From Candidatus Planktophila versatilis (GTDB lineage: Bacteria > Actinomycetota > Actinomycetes > Nanopelagicales > Nanopelagicaceae), in assembly GCF_002288105.1 (NCBI RefSeq), contig NZ_CP016774.1, positions 992,001 through 1,056,000 on the forward strand: a stretch of 64,000 bases of DNA, read 5' to 3'. The stretch's first letter is position 1, and every line of letters begins with the position of its first letter. A program made the position numbers and the translations under genes. Under the pieces are notes generated by a model that was given only the letters and a program-made list of their open reading frames with translations, was not told where the DNA came from and did not search any database. This document shows positions 46,707-53,802 of this stretch, piece by piece.

Positions 46707-46728
46707 ATGTCTGAACCCCTTCGAAAAG

Positions 46729-46765
46729 GTGTGTCGGTTGGGAATTACCTTCCCAACCGACACAC
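46729..46765 (-). terminator. 16-bp perfect stem-loop after the sugar-binding-protein gene
   Basis: The arms 46729-46744 and 46750-46765 are perfectly complementary over 16 bp around a 5-nt loop. In the transcribed (minus) direction it is followed by CTTTTCGAAGGGG, a weak U tract running into the RBS of the ATPase gene. Partial termination or 3'-end protection of the binding-protein mRNA is the likely role. Same stem length and slot as the hairpin at 16696-16731, with unrelated sequence. Confidence 0.72.
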
Positions 46766-46785
46766 ACTAATTTATCAGCTATTTA

Positions 46786-47805
46786 TTAGCGGATTTCTAC
46801 CTTTGCAAGTGGTGCTACGACTGCAACGTTTGACTTATCAACGAATCCACCAGCTGTATTCACATCAAGACCTGAGAAACCAAACTTCTTGGTTAGACAG
46901 ATTTGAAGGATTGGTAGGTATCCCTGTAAGAACGGTTGCTGATCGATTACGAGTTGTAGGTAGCCACTCTCGATAGCAGTTGTTGTTGCAGGAGATACGT
47001 CGAATCCACCGAAGTAGACAGATCCTGCCTTCAAGTTTGCTGCCTTCATATATGTTGCTGCAGTAGCAGTTAAGCCACCGTGATCAGTAACAACAGCCTT
47101 CACATTAGGGTTCTTTGCCATGATTCCAGCAAATGTTGGACCGCCTGATGCAGGTGTTGTGTTGGTAGCTTGATCGATTTCCTGATAGATAACTTTAACC
47201 TTCAGTTTTTCGAAGCCATCAATTACACCAACTGTACGCTGACCGCGATCTCCGCCTTGACCCTTAAGGCCCCAAACGAATGCTGAGTCGCCAGCAGAAA
47301 GTTTTCCACGCTTAACCATCTCTGATGCTAGATCTACTCCAGCTTTGTAGTTAACCGCACCGACATAGCCAAATCCCTGTGTTGAATACTGGGCTTGTAG
47401 ATCTACGAGTGATGTGTTCAATGTTGTGACGATGATGCCTTTCTTGAAAGACTCCTCGACGAGTGGTTTAGCAGCTTCTGGTCCCATGAAGCCGTACATT
47501 GCAATGCCGTTTGGCTTTGTTGCAATCGCTTCTTTCCACTGGGTTACCATTTTTGCAGGATCCCAATCTGAGAAGTAGTACTTCACTGTTGGGCCTAGAT
47601 CTCTTTGAGCTTGGCGATAACCGTTATAAACGTTATTTGCAAAGACACCACCTTGTGGACCACCAGGGAATGCGGCGATCTTTACACCTTTGCACCACTG
47701 GCCTGTTGCTGCTGCATTTGCAGATGTTGCACTGTTAAATGCGACAAGTGAAGAAGCTGCAAAGACAAGTGCAACAAAGCCAACTTTAGCTTTCTTGATT
47801 GACAT
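46786..47805 (-). CDS. Sugar ABC transporter substrate-binding protein (RbsB family)
   Basis: A 339-aa periplasmic-binding-type-1 protein with a Sec signal peptide (hydrophobic core ending S-A-N-A-A) and no lipobox Cys. The mature start K-I-A-A-F-P-G-G-P-Q-G-G and W-K-E-A-I-A segments fit the ribose/autoinducer-2 receptor group. An AGGAGG RBS 3-4 bp before the ATG and a strong promoter indicate high expression. It heads the 13-kb minus-strand operon. Ligand unknown; the downstream enzymes argue for a sugar, sugar acid or small oligosaccharide. Confidence 0.92.
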   Translation of the reverse strand: MSIKKAKVGFVALVFAASSLVAFNSATSANAAATGQWCKGVKIAAFPGGPQGGVFANNVYNGYRQAQRDLGPTVKYYFSDWDPAKMVTQWKEAIATKPNGIAMYGFMGPEAAKPLVEESFKKGIIVTTLNTSLVDLQAQYSTQGFGYVGAVNYKAGVDLASEMVKRGKLSAGDSAFVWGLKGQGGDRGQRTVGVIDGFEKLKVKVIYQEIDQATNTTPASGGPTFAGIMAKNPNVKAVVTDHGGLTATAATYMKAANLKAGSVYFGGFDVSPATTTAIESGYLQLVIDQQPFLQGYLPILQICLTKKFGFSGLDVNTAGGFVDKSNVAVVAPLAKVEIR

Positions 47806-47846
47806 TTATTCCTCCTAGAGTTTGAATCGTGAATCGACCCACCCCT

Positions 47847-47875
47847 TTTATACTTCATACTTAATGGAGAAACAA
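47847..47875 (-). promoter_or_regulatory. Promoter of the sugar importer operon
   Basis: On the minus strand TTGTTT (47875-47870) and TATAAA (47852-47847) are separated by exactly 17 bp, the best sigma-70-like match in the window. It is flanked by an inverted repeat ACCCCTT (47841-47847) / AAGGGGT (47874-47880), which could be an operator, perhaps for the GntR/FCD protein encoded in this operon, but the spacing is wide for that family. The remainder of the gap (47881-48048) shows nothing else I can name. Confidence 0.6.
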
Positions 47876-48048
47876 GGGGTTTGCATCACGGCTGAGTAAC
47901 GATTAGATAACTCCGCATAACGCATCTTTAGGGCACTTCTGAGCGCACATTAATTGAGACTTATCGCTAAGAAAAAAAGAATGAATACCGCACCCCACTA
48001 GACAAACTCTTAGACCCTCCTGTAGGGCTTGCCTAGTACTCCTTACGG

Positions 48049-48813
48049 CTAATACGTTGCCCGCCCGCCTGAGATATCAAAGGTGAATCCTGTGGTGAAG
48101 GAACATGCCGGTGATGCCATAAAGGCAATCATCTCAGCGACTTCTTCTGACTCTCCGATTCGGCCCATCGGGATTCGAGAGATCATGTATTTCATCGTAT
48201 CTTCAGTTGTATTTTCATTTATCGCGGTTCGAATTACCGCAGGGGCCAATGAGTTAATCACTACGCCAGATGCGGCAGCTTCCTTTGCTACACCTTTTAC
48301 ATAGCCAATTAATCCAGCCTTCGCAGTGTTATACGGCGACATTCCAGGGTTGCCTTCTTTGCCTGCAATAGAAACAACTTGCACAATGCGACCATACTTG
48401 CGCTCTTTCATCAGTGGCATCACTGCTTGCGTAATCCAAATCGCACCAAAGAGATCGATTGTTAGTGGCTTGAGGAATTGTTCCCAGGTTATATCTTCTG
48501 TCTGCATTCCAGTTGGTCCCGTAATTCCACCGGCATTCACCACTGAATCAATTCGGCCGTGCTCTTTCTCAATAGCTTTAATCCTTTGACGTACATTTTC
48601 CTCAGAACCCAAATCAAAGAGGTGGTAGGCGGCGCTGGCGCCACTACTTTTTATCTCATCCACAACAGATTTCAAGCCAGTTTCGTTGACATCGAGTGCA
48701 ATGACATGAGCACCACGGCGAGCAAGCAGAATCGCCGATGCTCGCCCGATGCCACTGGCGGCGCCAGTAACTACTGAGATCTGCCCAGCGAGTGATATGA
48801 GGTCTTCGGTCAT
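48049..48813 (-). CDS. SDR-family oxidoreductase
   Basis: A 254-aa classical SDR with T-G-A-A-S-G-I-G-R-A, catalytic Y-N-T-A-K and a D-I-S-G-G-R-A end. Typical of sugar or polyol dehydrogenases near lactonase genes. It is divergent from the SMP-30 lactonase, so oxidation of an aldose to a lactone followed by hydrolysis is a reasonable pairing. The ATG at 48813 has GAAGGG at good spacing; an ATG 33 bp upstream also has a weak RBS and cannot be excluded. Confidence 0.86.
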   Translation of the reverse strand: MTEDLISLAGQISVVTGAASGIGRASAILLARRGAHVIALDVNETGLKSVVDEIKSSGASAAYHLFDLGSEENVRQRIKAIEKEHGRIDSVVNAGGITGPTGMQTEDITWEQFLKPLTIDLFGAIWITQAVMPLMKERKYGRIVQVVSIAGKEGNPGMSPYNTAKAGLIGYVKGVAKEAAASGVVINSLAPAVIRTAINENTTEDTMKYMISRIPMGRIGESEEVAEMIAFMASPACSFTTGFTFDISGGRATY

Positions 48814-48930
48814 GATGAGCCCTTCGGTTGGCGTAAAAAGTTTCATTCACCTATTGAGTATTCACGGCAATTTACACTAACTTGAATACAGTAGAAACCT
48901 TTTTTAGTGCTTTTTTTAAGGGGCTGGCAG

Positions 48931-49821
48931 ATGTCGACTAAAATCTCAGTGGAAGTCTTTGACGAGCGAAAATGCCTTCTCGGTGAAGGCCCTACATCTT
49001 CAGGACCAGGAAACAACCACGTGATGTGGGTCAATATTCTTGAGAACCAAGTCATGTGGCGCAACCTTGAAACTGGGATTGCAGGCGGCTACGACACCTC
49101 AGAGCATGTCTCCTTCGCTATTCCTCGCACACATGGTGGTGAAGTTTTAGGAACTGTCAGTGGGCCGGTATTGCGAGATCCTGACGGAAAAATTCACCAG
49201 CTACCAACACGATCAACTGTCGTAGGCGATGTAGATACAACTCCTACTCGCTGGAATGATGCAAAAGTTTCTCGCAACGGTGACCTGTGGCTTGGCACAA
49301 TGGCTTATGACGTGGAGCCTCATGCAGGTGCGCTATATCGATACACGCCTAATAGTTCTTTTCTAGAGCGCATTGTTAGTGATATAACAATCAGCAATGG
49401 AATGGATTGGTCATTTAAAAATGACGCATTCTTCTACATCGATACCATGGCGCTGAGTATCGATCGATTTGATGTGGCTGCCGATGGTCGAACAATTTCC
49501 AACCGAAGAGCGATGTGGAAAGTCCCCGAAGGAGACCCGGCTCTTCCTGATGGCATGGCGATAGATGAGCAAGACGGCCTTTGGGTTGCATTCTGGGGTG
49601 GCTCTGTTGTGCGACGCTTCGATAAAGATTTCAGAATTACCGCTGAAATTGATATTCCTGCTCCTTTTGTCACGAGCTGTGTATTTGCCGGTCCTGATTT
49701 AGATACTTTGATAATCACAACCGCACATAATGGCCAAGCAGATGCCGTGCCACAGTCCGGTATGACCTTTATCTGCAAGCCCGGTGTCAAAGGGGTTGCG
49801 ACCAACCTCTTCCCTATGTAA
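48931..49821 (+). CDS. SMP-30/gluconolactonase-family lactonase
   Basis: A 296-aa six-bladed beta-propeller of the SMP-30/LRE group, hydrolysing aldonolactones to aldonates. L-L-G-E-G-P holds the first metal Glu, R-W-N-D-A-K and I-S-N-G-M-D-W the metal-binding Asn residues, and L-P-D-G-M-A-I-D the Asp; W-V-A-F-W-G-G follows. The ATG at 48931 has AAGGGG upstream; the ORF extends 24 bp further without support. It is divergent from the SDR gene over an 84-117-bp region and followed by the kinase-enolase operon after 80 bp. Confidence 0.9.
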   Translation: MSTKISVEVFDERKCLLGEGPTSSGPGNNHVMWVNILENQVMWRNLETGIAGGYDTSEHVSFAIPRTHGGEVLGTVSGPVLRDPDGKIHQLPTRSTVVGDVDTTPTRWNDAKVSRNGDLWLGTMAYDVEPHAGALYRYTPNSSFLERIVSDITISNGMDWSFKNDAFFYIDTMALSIDRFDVAADGRTISNRRAMWKVPEGDPALPDGMAIDEQDGLWVAFWGGSVVRRFDKDFRITAEIDIPAPFVTSCVFAGPDLDTLIITTAHNGQADAVPQSGMTFICKPGVKGVATNLFPM

Positions 49822-49845
49822 GTCCAGGGGTGGTTACACTTACGC

Positions 49846-49874
49846 TTAACTTTTATTCACTGCGGAAATAGATT
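49846..49874 (+). promoter_or_regulatory. Putative promoter of the kinase-enolase operon
   Basis: TTAACT (49846-49851) and TAGATT (49869-49874), 17 bp apart, lie 27 bp before the ATG at 49902. If real, the four-gene operon has its own start in addition to any read-through from the lactonase gene. Moderate match only. Confidence 0.4.
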
Positions 49875-49901
49875 TTCGCCTCCACAGATTGGGCTACACC
49901 T

Positions 49902-50825
49902 ATGGCTAACTGGCCTTCAACTCGAGATCCAAAAGGACCGATGAAGAAGTCAATTTCACTTCTTAAGAACCAAGGTGTGCAGAGCCAAGATGCAGATGCA
50001 ATTCCCGAATCTGCAAAGCGATTTAAAGATGGCAGTCGTTGGAAAATTGAGATTCCATCTGTCGAAGGTCCAGCAGCTTTCAAGGTTGTTCTTGAAGAAG
50101 CAAAGAAACGTAAACTAAAGATTGATCGCATCTCCCAAGGTTCCGGCATCATGATGCAGACTGATGATGAAATCGCGGAGATGGTGGCGATAGGCAAGAA
50201 AGAAAAGATTGAGGTCTGTCTCTTTGTTGGCCCGCGCGCTGCATGGGATATCGGAAAGCAACCTGTCTCATCCGCTGGCGGAGTAGCCGCGCCTACTCTT
50301 CGTGGTGCTGATCAACTTCGTTATGCAGTTGAAGATGTGCTCCATGGTGCAAGCCTTGGACTTCGCTCCGTTCTTGTTGGAGATCTAGGACTACTTGCCG
50401 TTCTTGGTGAAGCGAAGAAGAAAGGCGACTTGCCTAAAGATTTCATTTTAAAGACCTCAGTTGCCCTTCCCTGCACTAATCCAGCTACGGCAAAGATTTT
50501 GGAAGAGCTAGGTGCATCAACTCTTAATCTTGCAACAGATCTATCGCTGCAACAGATTGCTGCAATTCGTGCCCAGGTAGATGTTCCACTCGATGTTTAC
50601 GTTGAGGGTCCCGATGATTTCGGTGGGGCTGTTCGTCACTATGAAGTTCCAGACTTAGTACGAGTTGCCGCCCCTGTGTATCTGAAATTTACGGTGCGCA
50701 ACTCTCCTGGTCTCTATCCATCCGGCGGCCATATCCAAGGTCTCGTTGAATCAACAGCGCGCGAACGTGTGCGTAGAGCATCAATTGGTCACTCCATGCT
50801 TACGCGCTATGACTACAAGGGTTAA
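49902..50825 (+). CDS. Unrecognised cytosolic protein, probable TIM-barrel (U32-peptidase-like?)
   Basis: A 307-aa soluble protein without signal or membrane segment. Alternating hydrophobic strands and helices (L-R-S-V-L-V-G-D-L-G-L-L, S-T-L-N-L-A-T-D-L-S, L-D-V-Y-V-E-G-P-D-D-F-G-G, L-V-R-V-A-A-P-V-Y-L-K-F) suggest a (beta/alpha)8 barrel. The D-V-Y-V-E-G-P strand has some flavour of the U32 peptidase family, but I do not recognise the family with confidence. It is first of four tightly packed genes (SDR 3 bp later, then kinase and enolase paralogue). The RBS is weak. An acidic, Arg/His-bearing stretch (G-G-A-V-R-H-Y-E-V-P-D) may be the active site. Confidence 0.75.
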   Translation: MANWPSTRDPKGPMKKSISLLKNQGVQSQDADAIPESAKRFKDGSRWKIEIPSVEGPAAFKVVLEEAKKRKLKIDRISQGSGIMMQTDDEIAEMVAIGKKEKIEVCLFVGPRAAWDIGKQPVSSAGGVAAPTLRGADQLRYAVEDVLHGASLGLRSVLVGDLGLLAVLGEAKKKGDLPKDFILKTSVALPCTNPATAKILEELGASTLNLATDLSLQQIAAIRAQVDVPLDVYVEGPDDFGGAVRHYEVPDLVRVAAPVYLKFTVRNSPGLYPSGGHIQGLVESTARERVRRASIGHSMLTRYDYKG

Positions 50826-50828
50826 TTT

Positions 50829-51524
50829 GTGGCAACAAATAACGTTCTAATCTTTGGTGCAACGGGTGCCCTAGGAGGCGCTATCCATGCTCGATTTGTG
50901 AAAGCCGATTGGAACGTTTACTGCGCGGTGCGTTCACCATCAACACTTGCCCACTCTTTTCTCTTGCCAATAACCAAGGACCATCTTCCGGCTGAGATTG
51001 CAGATGTTGAATTCGATGCCGTTATTTTTGCGCAAGGAACGAACACAAATGACAGTGTGATAAGCGGTCAGACTCAAGAGCTGCTACGTGTATTCGAAGG
51101 TAACGTGGTCGCAATCACCGAGGCAACTGCTGGATTGATGCACCACGATAAAATCAAACAAGGTGCGCGAATAGTTATCTTAAGTTCACTGTGGGAGCTA
51201 TCTACTCGCCAAGATAAAATGTCTTACACCGTCTCTAAAGCCGCGGTAGGCGGACTAGTAAGGTCAATGGCGGTAGATCTTGGTCGTGCAAAAGGAATTC
51301 TTGTTAACGGAATCCTCCCCGGAATCGTAAAAACACCAATGGCGGAGAAATTGCTTACAGCTGCACAGATAGCGAATGTGGAAAATGCAACCCCAGGTGG
51401 AAGATTGGTTACTCCGGAAGATGTAGGAAATAGCGCTTACTTATTAGCCAGCGAATCAAATACAGCGATTTCAGGACAAAGCATCTTCGTAGATAATGCA
51501 TTCTCGGTTTCGAGAGTTATTTAA
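50829..51524 (+). CDS. SDR-family oxidoreductase
   Basis: A 231-aa SDR read from a GTG at 50829, 3 bp after the preceding stop. The coenzyme loop G-A-T-G-A-L-G-G, I-L-S-S with the catalytic Ser, and Y-T-V-S-K are present; the C-terminal S-G-Q-S-I-F-V-D is typical of sugar-alcohol or ketoacyl reductases. The N-terminal half is shorter than in the other two SDRs here. Probably the oxidoreductive step of the kinase-enolase pathway. Confidence 0.85.
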   Translation: MATNNVLIFGATGALGGAIHARFVKADWNVYCAVRSPSTLAHSFLLPITKDHLPAEIADVEFDAVIFAQGTNTNDSVISGQTQELLRVFEGNVVAITEATAGLMHHDKIKQGARIVILSSLWELSTRQDKMSYTVSKAAVGGLVRSMAVDLGRAKGILVNGILPGIVKTPMAEKLLTAAQIANVENATPGGRLVTPEDVGNSAYLLASESNTAISGQSIFVDNAFSVSRVI

Positions 51525-51527
51525 GTA

Positions 51528-52523
51528 ATGAGTGTTGAACTTCTCACTGAAGATACGGTAGTTGCATATCTTCAAGCTAGAGGGGTCATTTCTGACACTG
51601 AAAAAGCGACAGTTGAAATCCTGACTGGTGGAGTTTCCAATGTAGTTCTTGCTGTTCAGACTCCATCGAAAGACTTGGTATTAAAGCAGGCACTTGCAGA
51701 ATTGAAGGTGGCAACAAAATGGGAGGCAGATCAACGCCGGGCCATCGTTGAAGCCCATGCGATAGAGACTTTCCATGCACTCTCCCCTCAACAAGTCCCG
51801 GCACTTGTTGATTACGATCCTGACTTATTTACCCTCGTACTCGAGCGAGTTCCACATTCTGCAACGGTCTGGAAGTCAGATTTACTTGAAGGAACTATCT
51901 ATCCAGAGATTGGGGCAAAACTTGGCCACACGCTAGCCACGTGGCATAACTTTGGGCGTAGCTCCGAAGAATCAAGAAAGAAATTCTCGGAAGATTTACT
52001 CTTTGAACAACTTCGCATTACTCCCTTTTATGGCACCGTTGCTGGTAAGAATCCGCCGTTATCTCCAAGAATTATGAGCTTGGTCAAGGAGTTAAAGAGT
52101 GAAAAAACGACGCTAGTTCATGGCGACTTTTCACCGAAGAACATAATGATCAGTGAAGCACAAGATGTATACATTCTAGATTTTGAAGTGACGCATACTG
52201 GTAATCCAGTATTTGACTTAGCGTTTCTCACTGCCCACTTACTCTGTAAATTTCATCGAGCGCAAGATTCTCATAACCGAGGACTCCTTCGTCAAACAGC
52301 GCAGGATTTCCTTAAGGCATACGATGCTGAGAGCGAGATTACACATGCACCCTCTCTTGCTTGGCACACCGCGCTCATCGCACTTGCCCGAGTTGAGGGA
52401 ACTTCACTAGTAAATTACTTAGATGAATCAGCTCAAATCGGGCTGACCAAGCTATGCAAGGGTGCGCTCTCTGAGACAGCTCCCATGAATTTATTAGAAC
52501 TATTTAACGGGGAATCTCAATGA
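51528..52523 (+). CDS. APH-fold small-molecule kinase (methylthioribose-kinase-like)
   Basis: A 331-aa kinase of the aminoglycoside/choline/MTR-kinase superfamily. The nucleotide loop is G-G-V-S-N-V-V (34-40), with K53 as the ATP-binding Lys, the Brenner motif L-V-H-G-D-F-S-P-K-N (D200 catalytic) and the metal segment L-D-F-E (D218/E220). No antibiotic-resistance context exists; its start is 3 bp after the SDR stop and it overlaps the enolase paralogue by ATGA. It therefore probably phosphorylates the hydroxyl of a sugar or sugar acid whose phosphate the enolase-like enzyme then needs. Confidence 0.85.
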   Translation: MSVELLTEDTVVAYLQARGVISDTEKATVEILTGGVSNVVLAVQTPSKDLVLKQALAELKVATKWEADQRRAIVEAHAIETFHALSPQQVPALVDYDPDLFTLVLERVPHSATVWKSDLLEGTIYPEIGAKLGHTLATWHNFGRSSEESRKKFSEDLLFEQLRITPFYGTVAGKNPPLSPRIMSLVKELKSEKTTLVHGDFSPKNIMISEAQDVYILDFEVTHTGNPVFDLAFLTAHLLCKFHRAQDSHNRGLLRQTAQDFLKAYDAESEITHAPSLAWHTALIALARVEGTSLVNYLDESAQIGLTKLCKGALSETAPMNLLELFNGESQ

Positions 52524-53788
52524 AGATCACAAGAGTTCAGGCATTCCAAGTCCTTGACTCCCGGGGTCGCCCAACAGTTGCTGCAGCGATCTCCCTTGCT
52601 GACGCATCTGTTCATACCGCTCGAGTTCCATCAGGTGCCTCGACAGGTGCTCACGAAGCACTTGAATTACGAGATGCCGGCACTGCTCTTGCCGAGAAGT
52701 TCTATGGTGGCAAATCAGTATTTGCCGCAGTTGCAAATATAAATACAAAAATTGCACCAGCACTTGTAGGTAAAGAAGTTGCCCTCCACACAATTGACAA
52801 TCAAATAAGGGAAATTGATCCGAGTACCAGCCGTAAGGGGTTAGGAGCAAACGCCACGCTTGCAGTCTCACTTGCTGGCGCAAAAGCGGAGGCACATAGT
52901 AAGAACCAATCACTGGCTCGTTTTTTCACCCCCACCGGCAATCTCTTACTTCCGATGCCGATGGTCAATATCCTCTCAGGTGGTGCTCATGCCAACCGCA
53001 CATTGGATATTCAAGATGTACTTGTACTTCCACATGGTGCTAAATCTTTCTCAGAAGCCCTTTCCTGGATTGTTGCAATACGAGAGCTTGCTGCGGTTCG
53101 AGGCAAGGAGAGAGGCCTAGTTACTCACCTAGTTGCAGATGAAGGTGGTCTCGGAATTCCATTTGATTCGATAGAGGAAGCTTGCTCTTTTGTGGTCTCA
53201 TGTATTGAGGGGTTTGGCCTAAAGCCAGGTGTCGATGTCTCCCTTGCGCTAGATATTGCATCCACACAATTCTTTGAAAATGGCCAGTATCAACTTCATA
53301 ATGCAAAGCAGAGTTACACATCAGCAGAATTTGTAGATTTCATCACCAATCTTGTGAAGAACCAACCCATCATCTCGATTGAAGATCCTTTCGCTGAAGA
53401 TGACTGGGATTCATGGAAAAATTTTGCATCAGTTGCACCGCCACATTTGCAATTACTTGGTGATGATTTGTTTACAACGAGCCAGTCGCGACTTGAGCGT
53501 GGGATTGCGGAGAAGAGTGCAAACGCAATTCTCATCAAACCAAACCAAAATGGGCTGGTCTCTGACACCCTTCGCGTCCTCGAAAGCGCCCATGGGGCGG
53601 GCTTTAAGACTGTTGTCTCCGCTCGCTCTGGTGAAACGGAAGATAGTTGGCTGGCAGATTTAGCAACAGGTTGGAAGGCGCAGCAAATTAAAGTGGGCTC
53701 AACCCATGGCTCAGAACGCACTGCAAAATGGAACCGCTTACTTGAGTTAGAAGCTACGGAAGAGACGAGCTTCGCTCAACCATTCTAG
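52520..53788 (+). CDS. Enolase paralogue, predicted novel phospho-acid dehydratase
   Basis: A 422-aa enolase-family protein. Compared with yeast enolase numbering it keeps the Ser39 loop (P-S-G-A-S-T-G, 37-43), His159 (H157), Glu211 (E208 in A-D-E-G-G), the Mg ligands Asp246/Glu295/Asp320 (D245, E288, D315), Lys345 (K340), Arg374-Ser375 (R369-S370) and Lys396 (K391). Glu168 is Asp (D166) and His373 of the H-R-S-G-E-T-E-D motif is Ala (A368). Proton abstraction and Mg-enolate chemistry should work, but the substrate pocket is changed. Context (kinase, SDR, sugar-acid genes) argues against a second glycolytic enolase. Confidence 0.88.
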   Translation: MKITRVQAFQVLDSRGRPTVAAAISLADASVHTARVPSGASTGAHEALELRDAGTALAEKFYGGKSVFAAVANINTKIAPALVGKEVALHTIDNQIREIDPSTSRKGLGANATLAVSLAGAKAEAHSKNQSLARFFTPTGNLLLPMPMVNILSGGAHANRTLDIQDVLVLPHGAKSFSEALSWIVAIRELAAVRGKERGLVTHLVADEGGLGIPFDSIEEACSFVVSCIEGFGLKPGVDVSLALDIASTQFFENGQYQLHNAKQSYTSAEFVDFITNLVKNQPIISIEDPFAEDDWDSWKNFASVAPPHLQLLGDDLFTTSQSRLERGIAEKSANAILIKPNQNGLVSDTLRVLESAHGAGFKTVVSARSGETEDSWLADLATGWKAQQIKVGSTHGSERTAKWNRLLELEATEETSFAQPF

Positions 53789-53802
53789 GTAATGCGATTT
53801 AG

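Noticed and set aside
48858-48889. GTATTC...GAATAC inverted repeat between the SDR and lactonase genes
   Set aside because: Six-base arms with a 20-base spacer in AT-rich DNA are easily chance; kept only as a weak operator idea.
51528-52523. Aminoglycoside resistance kinase
   Set aside because: Only the generic APH-fold motifs are present; operon context is carbohydrate catabolism and no mobile-element signs are nearby.
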